Of a stretch of 50,366 nt of DNA, positions 1 through 9,700 are shown in pieces. This stretch comes from Pseudomonas sp. (GTDB taxonomy: Bacteria; Pseudomonadota; Gammaproteobacteria; Pseudomonadales; Pseudomonadaceae), in the NCBI GenBank assembly GCA_030699825.1, contig JAUYKV010000025.1, forward strand, positions 1 to 50,366, written 5' to 3'. A program made the translations under genes and the position numbers. Numbering within the stretch: the first letter of the stretch is position 1; each line of letters opens with the position of its first letter. The notes below the pieces were generated by a model that saw only the letters and a list, made by a program, of their open reading frames with translations, was not told the origin of the DNA and ran no database searches.

Positions 1-139
1 ATCTCGCCGCTTTCACCTATCGCTTCAATCGCCGATTCGATCTCAGCACACTGCATACGCGCCTGATCGTCGCCGCTGCCCGCTGTGGGCCGCACCCGCA
101 GCGGGTGATTCGGACGGCTGAGGTTCATTGCTAATCAGG
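1..139 (+). mobile_element. 3' end of an IS1595-family insertion sequence (truncated by window edge)
   Basis: The stretch carries the C-terminal end of a transposase and ends at 126-139 with CATTGCTAATCAGG. This is the reverse complement of CCTGATTAGCAATG at 50227-50240, where another copy starts. Extending inwards, the two ends match at about 21 of 24 positions, so they are read as terminal inverted repeats of one IS. The transposase stop codon lies inside this terminal repeat. The IS abuts repeat element R1 copy A (143-325). Family assignment rests on the transposase ends only. Confidence 0.75.
3..134 (+). CDS. IS1595-family transposase, C-terminal fragment (43 residues visible)
   Basis: Reading from base 3 gives an open frame to TAA at 132-134. 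It contains the segment FTYRFNRRFDL and ends AEVHC. A Phe-x-Tyr-Arg-Phe-Asn-Arg-Arg-Phe-Asp motif near the C-terminus is typical of the DDE transposases of the IS1595 family (ISXO2-like). The catalytic core and the N-terminal zinc ribbon are outside the window. The protein would cut and join the IS ends. It is probably intact upstream, because the visible part carries no frameshift or stop before the terminal repeat. Confidence 0.75.
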   Translation, partial: LAAFTYRFNRRFDLSTLHTRLIVAAARCGPHPQRVIRTAEVHC

Positions 140-142
140 TAT

Positions 143-325
143 GGCTATGTACCCATTAACTCTGTTGAGCCAGATCGTAACCTTGTGGGAGGGGCCGGGC
201 GGCGCTCCGCTTTAGCCGCGAAACATTGTCAGTGTTTCGAAGATTTTCGCGGATGAAACGCAACGCCGCCCGGCCGCTCCTACAAAAACCTTATCTCTCA
301 TGCAACAGATAACGGGTACATAGCC
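143..325. repeat. R1 palindromic MITE-like element, copy A (inverted relative to copies B and C)
   Basis: The element begins GGCTATGTACCC and ends with its exact inverse GGGTACATAGCC. Inside is a REP pair: GTGGGAGGGGCCGGGCGG at about 185 and CCGCCCGGCCGCTCC near 268-282, with TTTCGCGG-type inner arms. Its reverse complement aligns over nearly its whole length with 50074-50226 and 39347-39512. Relative to those, copy A has 16 extra bases (CGGAGCGCCGCCCGGC on the minus strand) that complete the second REP arm. No clear flanking direct repeat is visible here, and the IS ends 3 bp to its left. Confidence 0.85.
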
Positions 326-399
326 TTTTATATGCCCTGCCCCGCGAAGCTCGCTACAGTAACCCGTCATCCCACTATCGCACTGACCCAGGAGCCGTT

Positions 400-753
400 A
401 TGAGCATTAGCCGATACGAAACCAGCGCACGCATGAGCCGAGTCGTGGTGCATAACCAGACCGCCTATCTATGCGGGCAGGTGGCAGAAGACCGCAGCGC
501 CGGGATTGAGGAACAAACGCGCACCATGCTGGCCAAGGTCGACACGCTACTGGCGTCGGTCGGCAGCAATCGCCAACAGATCCTGTCCGCCACTATCTAC
601 CTGAAGGACATGAGCCTGTTCGCCGAGATGAACAGCGTGTGGGACAACTGGGTGCCGTCAGGCTTCGCCCCCGCCCGCGCCTGCGTGGAAGCCGCGATGG
701 CCAGCCCCGAACTGCTGGTAGAAATCTCCGTGATTGCTGCCGTCGGCCGTTGA
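400..753 (+). CDS. RidA/YjgF family enamine/imine deaminase
   Basis: A 117-residue protein of the usual RidA length. RidA proteins hydrolyse reactive enamines and imines such as 2-aminoacrylate, formed by PLP enzymes, to keto acids and ammonia. The segment PARACVEA near residue 91 carries the conserved Arg that binds the substrate carboxylate, followed by LLVEISVIA, the usual C-terminal strand. GGAG lies 6 nt before the ATG. It sits 382 bp upstream of dsdA, whose product releases 2-aminoacrylate, on the same strand. A role protecting against that by-product is therefore likely, though co-transcription across the repeat-bearing gap is not shown. The exact Rid subgroup is not assigned. Confidence 0.85.
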   Translation: MSISRYETSARMSRVVVHNQTAYLCGQVAEDRSAGIEEQTRTMLAKVDTLLASVGSNRQQILSATIYLKDMSLFAEMNSVWDNWVPSGFAPARACVEAAMASPELLVEISVIAAVGR

Positions 754-1135
754 TCGCAGGCGAGCCGTTGCGCGCTTGCCGAGCGTGGATTCGAGCGCCC
801 ATCATCCAGTTTGCTGCCGCGCCGGTGAACCCTGGTGCACTGCCTGCGGCGAGTGACACCCTGATATGGATCGCGGTTTGCTCGAGGTAATGGGGCGGAG
901 CGTAGGGCGCAACTTCGTGGAGACGGTCGCAGCAAGCGGGCGTTTTTGCACAGCCGCTCAGGACTGCGTGGCACTTCCAGAACAGCGCTATTGCTGGGCA
1001 TAGACGATCCTGGGTCATCTGTCCGCTGCACAAGCATCCTTTGTCAGCCACACCGTTGCGCCGTCTAATGGCAGCGCAACGCGGCCGGTGCATCTCTGCG
1101 CGCGCAGCCGAACATCCGACCCGAGGAACCTATCC
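754..1135. other. Intergenic region ridA-dsdA with a repeat fragment (R2 family)
   Basis: No convincing gene. The 26 bases at 834-859 are identical to 46732-46757, and similarity continues loosely to about 963, including GCGGGCGTTTTTGCACAGCC, against GGCGAACGTTTTTTCACAGCC near 46820. The remainder to the dsdA start shows no recognisable structure apart from the Shine-Dalgarno GAGGAA at 1123-1128. Confidence 0.6.
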
Positions 1136-2494
1136 ATGCTGCTTGGCAAACCCCTCACCGCCTGGTGCAACGAGTATCCGCTGCTCAATGAGTTGATCGC
1201 GCTGCGGGAAACCAGTTGGTTCAACCCGGGGGTCGCCGGCGCGACCGAGGCCTTGGCCGATGTCGGGCTGACCCGGGCCGACGTCGACGAGGCCAGCGCG
1301 CGCCTGGCTCGCTTCGCGCCCTATATCGCCCGGGCATTCCCGGAGACCGCGGCCAGTGCCGGGATCATCGAGTCGGGCATCCGCGCGGTGCCGCACCTGC
1401 AGACGCTGTTAGCCGAACGCTACGGGTTGAGCGACAGTGGTGCGCTGTGGCTCAAGCAAGACAGCCACCTGCCCATCTCCGGTTCGATCAAGGCGCGTGG
1501 CGGCATCTACGAGGTGCTCAAGCATGCCGAAGACCTGGCGCTGGCCGCAGGCTTGCTGCAGCCAACCGACGACTACAGCGTGCTCGACAGCGATGCGGCC
1601 CGGACCTTCTTCGGCCGCTACAAGATCGCCGTCGGCTCGACCGGCAATCTCGGCCTGTCGATCGGCATCGTCAGCGCGCGCCTGGGCTTTCAGGCCACGG
1701 TGCACATGTCCGCCGATGCCCGCCAGTGGAAGAAGGACAAGCTGCGCGCCCACGGCGTCAGCGTGGTCGAGTACGCCTGCGACTACAGCGTCGCGGTGGC
1801 CGAGGGGCGCAAGCAGGCCGGCGCCGACCCTTACTGCCACTTCGTCGATGATGAAAACTCGACCAGCCTGTTCCTCGGCTATGCCGTCGCCGCGCAACGC
1901 TTGCAGCAGCAGTTCGCGGCCGCCGCGATCCGCGTCGATGCCGAGCACCCGCTGTTCGTCTACCTGCCCTGCGGCGTCGGCGGCGGCCCGGGTGGGGTGG
2001 CCTTCGGCCTCAAGCTGGCGTTCGGCGATGCGGTGCATTGCCTGTTTGCCGAGCCCACCCACTCGCCCTGCATGCTGATCGGGGTCTATACCGGTCGACA
2101 TGACGAGGTCTCGGTGCAGGACTTCGGCATCGACAACCTAACCGCCGCCGATGGCCTGGCGGTCGGACGCCCGTCCGGCTTTGTCGGCCGCGCCATGCAG
2201 CGTTCGATCGACGGCTACTACACGGTCAGCGATGAAGAGCTGTATCGCCTGCTGGCGTTGCTGGACAGCAGCGAAGGCCTGCGCCTCGAACCCTCGGCAC
2301 TGGCCGGCGTACCGGGCATGGCCCGGGTGCTGAGCGAGCAGCAAGGTTATCGCGCGCGCATGCAGCTGACCCCGACCCGGATGGCCCAGGCCACCCATCT
2401 GGTCTGGGCCACCGGCGGCAGCATGGTGCCCGCGGCGGAAATGGCCGACTATCTCGCCAAGGGCCGGCAGCTGTTGCAGGCCGAACAGGCATGA
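1136..2494 (+). CDS. dsdA: D-serine dehydratase (D-serine ammonia-lyase)
   Basis: Cytosolic PLP enzyme that converts D-serine to pyruvate and ammonia by beta-elimination, through 2-aminoacrylate. The frame is open from 1088, but the ATG at 1136 has GAGGAA 8 bases upstream and gives 452 residues, close to the E. coli enzyme (442). The PLP lysine motif [11 protein letters not shown], the phosphate-binding [11 protein letters not shown] segment and the glycine-rich loop [13 protein letters not shown] are all present. The regulator dsdC follows on the same strand after a REP pair. No DsdX-type transporter is present nearby. The upstream RidA fits the chemistry of this enzyme. Confidence 0.95.
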   Translation: MLLGKPLTAWCNEYPLLNELIALRETSWFNPGVAGATEALADVGLTRADVDEASARLARFAPYIARAFPETAASAGIIESGIRAVPHLQTLLAERYGLSDSGALWLKQDSHLPISGSIKARGGIYEVLKHAEDLALAAGLLQPTDDYSVLDSDAARTFFGRYKIAVGSTGNLGLSIGIVSARLGFQATVHMSADARQWKKDKLRAHGVSVVEYACDYSVAVAEGRKQAGADPYCHFVDDENSTSLFLGYAVAAQRLQQQFAAAAIRVDAEHPLFVYLPCGVGGGPGGVAFGLKLAFGDAVHCLFAEPTHSPCMLIGVYTGRHDEVSVQDFGIDNLTAADGLAVGRPSGFVGRAMQRSIDGYYTVSDEELYRLLALLDSSEGLRLEPSALAGVPGMARVLSEQQGYRARMQLTPTRMAQATHLVWATGGSMVPAAEMADYLAKGRQLLQAEQA

Positions 2495-2594
2495 ACCCGG
2501 CGCTTGCGTTGACGGCCCTGACCGGGTCGCCAGCGCCCGGCGGTTGTGAACCTAGTGTTGCGTCAACCCTGAAGTGTCGGTTAAACGCCGGGCT

Positions 2595-2664
2595 TGTGGG
2601 AAGGGCTTTAGCCGCGATTGACCTTGACGGTGCTGAAAGCATCGCGGCTAAAGCCGCTCCCACA
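2595..2664. repeat. REP pair between dsdA and dsdC
   Basis: Inverted arms TGTGGGAAGGGCTTTAGCCG (from 2595) and CGGCTAAAGCCGCTCCCACA (to 2664) flank a 22-base spacer, a typical Pseudomonas REP doublet. It may act as a weak terminator or mRNA stabiliser between the two genes. Confidence 0.85.
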
Positions 2665-2699
2665 CAAAGCGACAGATGATTCATTGCTAGAATGACGCC

Positions 2700-3650
2700 A
2701 TGCTCAATCTCCCCCCTCGGCTTGGCTCCGGGCTCGACAGTAGCCAGTTCGCCAACCTGCATACCTTCCATGCCGCGGCACGCCATCTGAGCTTTGCCCG
2801 CGCGGCAGACGAGCTGTGCCTGACGCCGAGCGCCGTCAGCCATCGCATCGCTCGCCTGGAACGCGGGCTGGGGCTGAAATTGTTTCAGCGCCTGACCCGT
2901 CAGATCCGCCTGACCGCGGAGGGCGAACGCATCTTCAACATCCTGCAAGGTGCGCTGGGCCAGTTGCTCGAAGCCTTGCAGCAGGCCCCAGGCGCCGAAA
3001 TCGCCGGGCCGCTGGCGATCTATGTCCGCCCCTCGCTCGCCGAATGCTGGCTGGTGCCAAGGCTGGCCGACTTTACCGCCCGCTACCCCGCGGTTGCCCT
3101 GGATATCCGGGTGGGCAACGACACGGTCGATTTCCGCACGCAGAACATCGATTTGGCCCTGTATTTCACCCGCGATGAGTTTCCCGGGCTGATCGCCGGC
3201 AACCTGATGGACGAACAGATCGCCCCGGTGTGCAGTCCGCAGTATGCCCAGCGCCATGGCTTGCTGGACAGCCCGGACAACCTGGCGCAGTGCACCCTGC
3301 TGCATGACTCCCTGGCCTGGGACAACGCCGCCTACGATGCCGAATGGCAACTGTGGGCCAGGCACTCGGGGATGGCGGCCAGGCTGCCCCCGCGCAGCCT
3401 CACCTTCGACCGTTCCGACCTCTGCGCGCTGGCGGCCGTCAATCACGCGGGGATCGCCATCGGCCGCTCTCGCCTGGTGCAACAGCGGCTTGAGCGCGGC
3501 GAACTCATCCTGCCATTCGGCGGCTTCGCGCTGACCAGTCGCTGCCACTACCAGCTGGTGCACCCAGCCCTCGAGCCCATGCCGAGCCGGTTGCAGGTCT
3601 TCATCGACTGGCTGCACGAATGCGTCGCGGCCGACGCCGGGCGGGCATAA
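2700..3650 (+). CDS. dsdC: LysR-type regulator of D-serine catabolism (DsdC)
   Basis: A 316-residue LysR protein with an N-terminal winged helix (LHTFHAAARHLSFARAADEL, about 21-40, then LTPSAVSHRI) and a substrate-binding domain containing RPSLAECWLVPRLADF. The whole chain resembles E. coli DsdC, including LMDEQIAPVCSPQYAQRH and the FDRSDLCALAAVNHAG region. It should activate dsdA with D-serine as effector. Unlike in E. coli it is downstream of, and co-directional with, dsdA. There is no Shine-Dalgarno; TAGAAT lies 6 bases before the ATG, so a leaderless transcript is possible. Confidence 0.9.
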   Translation: MLNLPPRLGSGLDSSQFANLHTFHAAARHLSFARAADELCLTPSAVSHRIARLERGLGLKLFQRLTRQIRLTAEGERIFNILQGALGQLLEALQQAPGAEIAGPLAIYVRPSLAECWLVPRLADFTARYPAVALDIRVGNDTVDFRTQNIDLALYFTRDEFPGLIAGNLMDEQIAPVCSPQYAQRHGLLDSPDNLAQCTLLHDSLAWDNAAYDAEWQLWARHSGMAARLPPRSLTFDRSDLCALAAVNHAGIAIGRSRLVQQRLERGELILPFGGFALTSRCHYQLVHPALEPMPSRLQVFIDWLHECVAADAGRA

Positions 3651-3726
3651 AGACAGTCCCAGGGTTTGCACCAGCGCCCCGCTCCGCTACCCTCGCTAGA
3701 TACCTCAGCGCAAGAAGGATCGTCCC

Positions 3727-4404
3727 ATGCTTCGCATCACCGCCCTCGTTGCCGGCCTGGCCCTGTCTGCCAGCGCTTTCGCCCTGTCGCTCGCCGACCT
3801 GTCCCAGCAGGACGCCAGCGGCGGGCTCAAGGACGCCTTGATCCAGGGCGCCCAGGTGGCGGTCAAGCAACTGGGCGCGCCCGGCGGCTTCAGCAATAAC
3901 CCGGACGCACGCATCGAGCTGCCGGGCAACCTCGGCAAGGCGGCGCGCACCATGAAGATGATGGGCATGGGCGCCCAGGTGACCCAGCTGGAGACGAGCA
4001 TGAACCAAGCCGCCGAAGCCGCCGTACCCCAGGCCCAGGCGCTGCTGGTGGATGCGGTGAAGAAGATGAGCGTGCAGGACGCCAAGAGCATCCTCGCCGG
4101 CCCGCAGGATTCCGCCACCCAATACCTGAACAGGAGCAGCCGCGAACAGATCCGCGCGCGCTTCCTGCCGATCGTCAAACAAGCCACCGACCAGGTCGGC
4201 CTGGCCCAGCAATACAACGCCTTCGCCGGCCAGGCCGCAAGCTTCGGCGTGGTCGACGCGAAGAGCGCCAGTATCGAAAACTACGTCACCGAGCAGGCGC
4301 TGGACGGGTTGTTCGCGATGATCGCCGAGCAGGAAGCCAGCATTCGCCAAAACCCGGCCGGGGCAGCGACCAGTTTGGCGAAGAAGGTGTTTGGGGCATT
4401 GTAG
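3727..4404 (+). CDS. DUF4197 exported protein
   Basis: A 225-residue protein with a signal peptide (residues 1 to about 20, hydrophobic core LVAGLALSASAFA). A helical domain follows with LKDALIQGAQVAVKQLG near the start and GLFAMIAEQEASIRQNP near the end, the pattern of the DUF4197 family of periplasmic proteins. AAGGA precedes the ATG at good distance. The function of the family is not known to me. A strong hairpin terminator follows, so it is probably transcribed alone. Confidence 0.85.
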   Translation: MLRITALVAGLALSASAFALSLADLSQQDASGGLKDALIQGAQVAVKQLGAPGGFSNNPDARIELPGNLGKAARTMKMMGMGAQVTQLETSMNQAAEAAVPQAQALLVDAVKKMSVQDAKSILAGPQDSATQYLNRSSREQIRARFLPIVKQATDQVGLAQQYNAFAGQAASFGVVDAKSASIENYVTEQALDGLFAMIAEQEASIRQNPAGAATSLAKKVFGAL

Positions 4405-4426
4405 GAAGGGATGAGTTGATGTGAAA

Positions 4427-4455
4427 AAGCCAGACCTTGGGGTCTGGCTTTTTTT
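4427..4455 (+). terminator. Rho-independent terminator after the DUF4197 gene
   Basis: Arms AAGCCAGACC and GGTCTGGCTT around loop TTGG, followed by a run of T. It is also preceded by A's, so it could work in both directions. Confidence 0.9.
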
Positions 4456-4730
4456 GTGGAAAGACAACACCTGTTTTGGACGCGCGGGGTGAAGGCCAGA
4501 AGCCAAAGCATCGCGGCCAAGGCCCCTCCCACAAAGTCGAGTGAGGTCCGTAGATTCGTAGGATCCGTCGGGCCGCGTAGGCTGAGCGCAGCGATACCCA
4601 TCAAGCAGGTAGGGCGTGAGCCGAATGGCGCAAAGACCCAGGGGCGGCCCTTTACGCCGGCCCCTGGAGCACGCAATCCATGCGAATGCCGCGCACGGCC
4701 ATCAATCCCGAATTCAACAAAACAGCCGGC
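4456..4730. other. Intergenic region with REP half-site and hairpins
   Basis: No gene seen. It contains a REP half (CGCGGCCAAGGCCCCTCCCACA, ending 4533), a fragment GAGCGCAGCGATACCCATC (about 4583-4601) that matches the arms of the hairpin at 11660-11780, and a hairpin with arms CCAGGGGC / GCCCCTGG near 4640-4668. Confidence 0.6.
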
Positions 4731-6173
4731 TCAACACCTGTAGGACGTCTCCTCGCCTCCCTGCGGGCCGCTGCAGGTAATCGTGGCGGTGCGGAAAATC
4801 AGGTCGACGAACAGGTGACAGCAATGCTCCCCGGCGCGCCAGCCCATCGACACGCTCGACATGTTCGACTGGTGCAGCTCGAACTCGCCGGCGAAGGCCG
4901 GGTGGGTCGAGCGCAGTTCCATCAGGCTCAGCAGGCGCTGCACCACCGGGGCTTGTAAGGCCTGTTCGGCCTCGTCCAGTGAGTAGTGGTGGCGGTTAAT
5001 TTCCCGCGCCTCGCCGGTTTCGTGCATCAGCTCGGTGTCGTTGTGGCCGGCCAGTAGGCCGACGTAGTAGACCTGCGGAATGCCGGGGGTGAAGAACTGG
5101 ATCGCCCGCGCGGTGATGTAGGCGTCCTCGTTGCCCTGCAGGGCATCGAAGAAGGTGCAGGTGAGCTGGTAGATCGCGCCGACGCTGTGCACGTTGGCGG
5201 CCGAGCGGCGCAGGATGGGGTCGGCGCTGCGTTCCGAGACGTTCTGGATCAGCGCTTCGATATGCTCACGCGGCAGCACCTCCTCTACATCGGGAATGCA
5301 GATACCGTCGTGGGTGTCGAGCACGGTGATCTGGTTGTGCGGGCACATGCGCAGCCAGGACTTGAGGTACTGGCTGTTGGCGTCGAGCAGCGTGTACAGC
5401 AGCAGGGGCGGCAGGGCGAAGGCATAGGACCACATGCCGCGCGCCGAGATGGCGTACTGCCAACTCGGGTGGTCGTGCACCTCGGGCAGCAGTTCTATGC
5501 CGCTGGCCGCCGCCGTGGTCTTGAACCAGTCGAGGATCTGCCACACCTGCGGCTCGACCAGAAAGCAGCTGGTGCCGACCTTCTTGGTGGTGTAGCCGAA
5601 GGCATCCAGGCGCAGCAGCTTGACCCCGCGCGCGGCGAGATAGGCAATGGTGTCGGCCATCATCTGGTAGGTCAGCGGCGAGTCGAAGTTGAGATCGATC
5701 TGCCGTTCGCTGAAGGTGCACCAGACCCGCCCGCGGCTGCCGTCGGCGAAGGTGATTTCGCGGAACGGTTCCTTTTCCTTGCGGATGTGGATCTTGGCCA
5801 GATCGTCCGGGCTGATCTCGCCCAGGCTGTCGACGTCGATGAACAGCTCGGCCCACTCCGAGGCCTTGCCCTTTTCCAGGTAGTCCTGGAACTCCGGCGA
5901 TTCGTCGGCCAGGTGATTGAGTACCAGGTCCAGACAGACATCGTAGTGCCCGCTCAGGCGCTCGATGTCTGCCCAGTCGCCGAAGCTCGGGTCGATACGC
6001 TTGTGCGTCAGCGGCGAGAACCCACCGTCGGCATTGGACATAAAGGGCGGTAGCACATGCACCCCGCCCACCGCCCGACCGAGCTTGTGTTCGACGAAAT
6101 CTGCCAGGTCAGCCAGGCCCGCACCGATACGGTTGGGATAGGCGATCAAGTGGACGGTATTTTTCAGCGGCAT
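4731..6173 (-). CDS. GH13 subfamily 18 glucoside phosphorylase, sucrose phosphorylase type
   Basis: Cytosolic enzyme that cleaves an alpha-glucoside with phosphate to give glucose 1-phosphate; sucrose is the classical substrate. The 480-residue chain follows Bifidobacterium sucrose phosphorylase closely: nucleophile Asp190 in LLRLDAFGY, acid/base Glu231 in ELLPEVHDHPSW, third carboxylate Asp286 in VLDTHDGI, and the loop PQVYYVGLLAGHND. The start is set at 6173 because AGGGAGA lies 7 bases upstream; an in-frame ATG at 6194 lacks this. It has no sugar transporter or regulator beside it. Glucosylglycerol and glucosylglycerate phosphorylases belong to the same subfamily, so the acceptor remains open. 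Confidence 0.85.
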   Translation of the reverse strand: MPLKNTVHLIAYPNRIGAGLADLADFVEHKLGRAVGGVHVLPPFMSNADGGFSPLTHKRIDPSFGDWADIERLSGHYDVCLDLVLNHLADESPEFQDYLEKGKASEWAELFIDVDSLGEISPDDLAKIHIRKEKEPFREITFADGSRGRVWCTFSERQIDLNFDSPLTYQMMADTIAYLAARGVKLLRLDAFGYTTKKVGTSCFLVEPQVWQILDWFKTTAAASGIELLPEVHDHPSWQYAISARGMWSYAFALPPLLLYTLLDANSQYLKSWLRMCPHNQITVLDTHDGICIPDVEEVLPREHIEALIQNVSERSADPILRRSAANVHSVGAIYQLTCTFFDALQGNEDAYITARAIQFFTPGIPQVYYVGLLAGHNDTELMHETGEAREINRHHYSLDEAEQALQAPVVQRLLSLMELRSTHPAFAGEFELHQSNMSSVSMGWRAGEHCCHLFVDLIFRTATITCSGPQGGEETSYRC

Positions 6174-6384
6174 GCGCGATCTCCCTGAATTCATGGAATT
6201 TTCAGCTGCCTGCTACAACGAACAGCCCAGGACAGCCCGCGCAGGAATCACTGACGCGCAAAAAAACATGCCCTGCCGACAACTGTCCGCTACCACGGTA
6301 ACAGCTTGGGGCCAGTCCGTGAGCGGACAGCGCCCGTCGGCATCGGTTCGGCAGTACGCCGCATGGAACGAGCAAAAGGAATTT

Positions 6385-6464
6385 GTAGCCCGAATAAGCG
6401 CCAGCGCAATCCGGGGGATCGTTCACATGGCCGCCAGCGCTGCCCCGGGTTGCATGCGGGCTAC
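6385..6464. repeat. Palindromic intergenic repeat
   Basis: Outer arms GTAGCCCG and CGGGCTAC enclose GCGCCAGCGCAATCCGGG and CCCGGGTTGC segments. This resembles a hairpin repeat common between Pseudomonas genes. Confidence 0.6.
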
Positions 6465-6508
6465 GAAAGCGGGTTCGGTGTTTGATAAGGGCGGCTGAAG
6501 CCCCCCTT

Positions 6509-6691
6509 ATCAAACAACCCGTATGTCATTGATTTAATGGGTTATGAAGTTTTCTGTAGGAGCGGCCGGGCGGCGTTCCGCTTTAGCCGCGAATTCTTCG
6601 ACGCACCACAAAAGCTTCGCGGCTAAAGCCACTCCTACAAGAGCCCCCCCGCGCACCCAGCTTGCTGCGCGACAGCGCGGCGTCGAAGACG
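6509..6691. repeat. Repeat R3, copy 1, enclosing a REP pair
   Basis: It starts ATCAAACAACCCGTATGTCA and ends with CCCAGCTTGCTGCGCGACAG followed by CGCGGCGTCGAAGACG. Both ends recur at 40448-40469 and 40530-40565 with few changes. The centre (6555-6639) is a REP pair with arms TGTAGGAGCGG and TCGCGGCTAAAGCCACTCCT. Confidence 0.75.
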
Positions 6692-6715
6692 GTTGGCAAC
6701 CTCCTACGGACGCGG

Positions 6716-9700
6716 TTAAACCGTCGACCCAGGCTCTTGCTTGACCCGGAACCAGGCGGCGTAGAGTGCCGGCAGGAACAGCAGGGTCAGCGCCGTGGCG
6801 ACCACCAGGCCGCCCATGATGGCCACCGCCATCGGCCCGAAGAACACACTGCGCGACAGCGGGATCATCGCCAGCACCGCGGCCATGGCGGTCAGCACGA
6901 TGGGCCGGAAGCGCCGTACCGTGGCTTCGATGATGGCGTTCCAGCTGTCCAGGCCGGCGCTTCTGTCCTGCTCGATCTGGTCGACCAGGATCACCGAGTT
7001 GCGCATGATCATGCCGGACAGGGCGATAGTTCCGAGCATGGCGACGAAGCCGAACGGCTGGCGGAAGATCAGCAGGAACAGGGTCACGCCGATCAGCCCC
7101 AACGGCGCGGTGAGGAACACCATGGCCGAGCGCGAGAAGCTTTTCAGCTGCAGCATCAGCAGGGTCAGCACCACTACGATAAACAGCGGTACCCCGGCGT
7201 TCACCGATGCCTGCCCGCGCGACGAGTCTTCCACGGTGCCGCCGACGTCCAGCAGGTAGCCGTCGGGCAGCGCCGCGCGGATCGGTTCCAGGGTCGGCAG
7301 GATCTGCTTGACCAGGCTGACCGGCTGCTCAGCGCCATAGATGTCGGCACGCACGGTGACGGTCGGCAGGCGGTTGCGGTGCCAGATAACGCCTTCCTCG
7401 AAACCGTATTCGAGGATGGCAATCTGCGCCAGCGGCACACTGGTGCCGCTGGCGGTGGGTATCGCCAGGCTCGACAGCAGACCCAGTTGCTGGCGCTCGC
7501 TCGGCGTTCCGCGCAGGAGGATCTGAATCAGTTCGTTGCCTTCGCGGTACTGGCTGACCGGCGTACCGGTCAGCGAGCTCTGCAGGAAGCGCGACAGATC
7601 GGCGGTGCTCACGCCCATGACGCGGGCACGCTCCTGGTCGATATTCAGGCGCACCACCTTGCTCGGCTCTTCCCAGTCCAGGTGGACGTTGGCCACATGC
7701 GGGTTGTCGCGCACCTTGTTGGCCACTTCGCGGGCTAGCGCGCGAACCTCATCGATATGCTCGCCGGAGACGCGAAACTGCACCGGATAGCCGACCGGCG
7801 GGCCGTTCTCCAGGCGCGAGACACGCGTGCGCAGGGTCGGGAACTCCTCGTGCAGGGTGTCGATCAGCCAACTGCGGAGTTGTTCGCGCTCCTCGATGCT
7901 GTTCGCCAGCACCACGAACTGGGCGAAGCTGGCGGCCGGCAACTGCTGGTCGAGCGGCAGATAGAAGCGCGGCGAGCCGGTGCCGACATAGGCCACGTAG
8001 TTGTCGATGCCCGCATGGCCGTCGAGCAGCTTTTCGAGATGATTGACCTGCTCTGCGGTGGCGTTCAGGGAGGCGCCTTCGCCGAGCTTGAGGTCGACCA
8101 TCAGCTCCAGGCGTCCGGAGGCCGGGAAGAACTGCTGCGGGACGAAGCGGAACAGCATGATCGAGGCGACGAACAGCGCGAGGGTCAGCACGATCACCGT
8201 CTTGCGCCGGCGCACGCACCACTGCACGGTGCGCCGCACGCGCTGATAGAACGGCGTCGCGTAGGGATCATGCCCCCCGGCGCTGCCGCCATGCTTGGCC
8301 GCGTGCAGCTTGGCCAGGTCCGGCAGCAGCTTGGCGCCCAGGTAGGGCACGAAGACCACCGCGGCGATCCATGACACCAGCAGGGCGATGGTCACCACCT
8401 GGAAGATCGAACGGGTGTACTCGCCGGTGCCGGACATCGCGGTGGCGATCGGCAAGAAGCCGGCCGCGGTGATCAGGGTGCCGGTGAGCATCGGAAAGGC
8501 GGTGCTGGTCCAGGCGAAACTGGCGGCCTTGAGACGGTCGTAACCCTGCTCCATCTTGATCGCCATCATCTCCACGGCAATGATCGCGTCGTCGACCATC
8601 AGGCCCAGCGCCAGCACCAGCGCGCCGAGGGAGATCTTGTGCAGGCCAATCCCCAGGTAATACATGGCGGCGAAGGTCATCGCCAGCACCAGCGGAATCG
8701 ACAGCGCCACCACCAGGCCGGTGCGCAGGCCGAGTGAGAAGAAGCTCACCAGCAGGACGATGATCACCGCCTCGGTGAGTACACGGATGAACTCGCCGAC
8801 GCCGGTCTTCACCGCCGCCGGCTGATCCGACACCTTGCGCAGCTGCATGCCGGCCGGCAGGGTTTCCTGCAGGCGGGCGAAGTCGACTTCCAGGGCCTCG
8901 CCCAGCACCAGGATGTCGCCGCCGGCCTTCATCGACACCGCCAGGCCGATGGCGTCTTCGCCCATGAAGCGCATGCGCGGCGCCGGTGGGTCATTGAAGC
9001 CGCGCTTGACCTCGGCCACATCGCCGATGCGGAAGGTCCGCTCGGCCACCCGGATCGGGAAATTGCGGATCTCCTCGACCGTCTCGAAGCGCCCGGTCAC
9101 CCGCAGTTGCACCCGCTCCGTCGTGGTTTCGAAGAAGCCGGCCGCCGCCACCGCGTTCTGCTCTTCCAGCGCCTGCTGCACCACGGCCAGCGGCAGGCCG
9201 AGGGTGGCCAGTTTGGTGTTGGACAGCTCGATCCAGATCTTCTCGTCCTGCAGGCCGAGAAGATCGACCTTGCCGACGTCCTTGACCCGCTGCAGTTGCA
9301 GTTGCACGCGGTCGGCATAGTCCTTGAGCACCGCGTAGTCGAAACCCTCGCCGGTCAACGCGTAGATATTGCCGAAGGTGGTGCCGAACTCGTCGTTGAA
9401 GAACGGCCCCTGGATACCCGGCGGCAAGCTGTGGCGAATGTCGCCGACCTTCTTGCGTACCTGGTACCAGAGCTCGGGAATCTCCTTGGAGCGCATCGAG
9501 TCGCGGGCGATAAAGGTCACCTGGGATTCGCCGGGGCGGGAGAAGGACACGATCTTGTCGTAGTCGCCGGTCTCCATCAGCTTTTTTTCGATGCGTTCGG
9601 TAACCTGGCGGGCGACCTCCTCGGCGCTGGCCCCCGGCCAGATGGTGCGCACCACCATGGCCTTGAAGGTGAATGGCGGGTCTTCGCTCTGGCCCAGCTT

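Larger units (their letters stand above)
6174..6715. other. Intergenic repeat cluster between the phosphorylase and RND genes
   Basis: No convincing gene. It holds a palindrome GTAGCCCG...CGGGCTAC (6385-6464) and repeat R3 copy 1 (6509-6691), which encloses a REP pair. Short open frames here are made up of these repeats. Confidence 0.7.

Noticed and set aside
2226..3671. A 481-codon minus-strand frame across dsdC
   Set aside because: It is antisense to a protein matching DsdC along its full length, and it overlaps the REP pair.
6172..6513. Short open frames on both strands upstream of the phosphorylase gene
   Set aside because: They are made of a palindromic intergenic repeat and are not protein-like.
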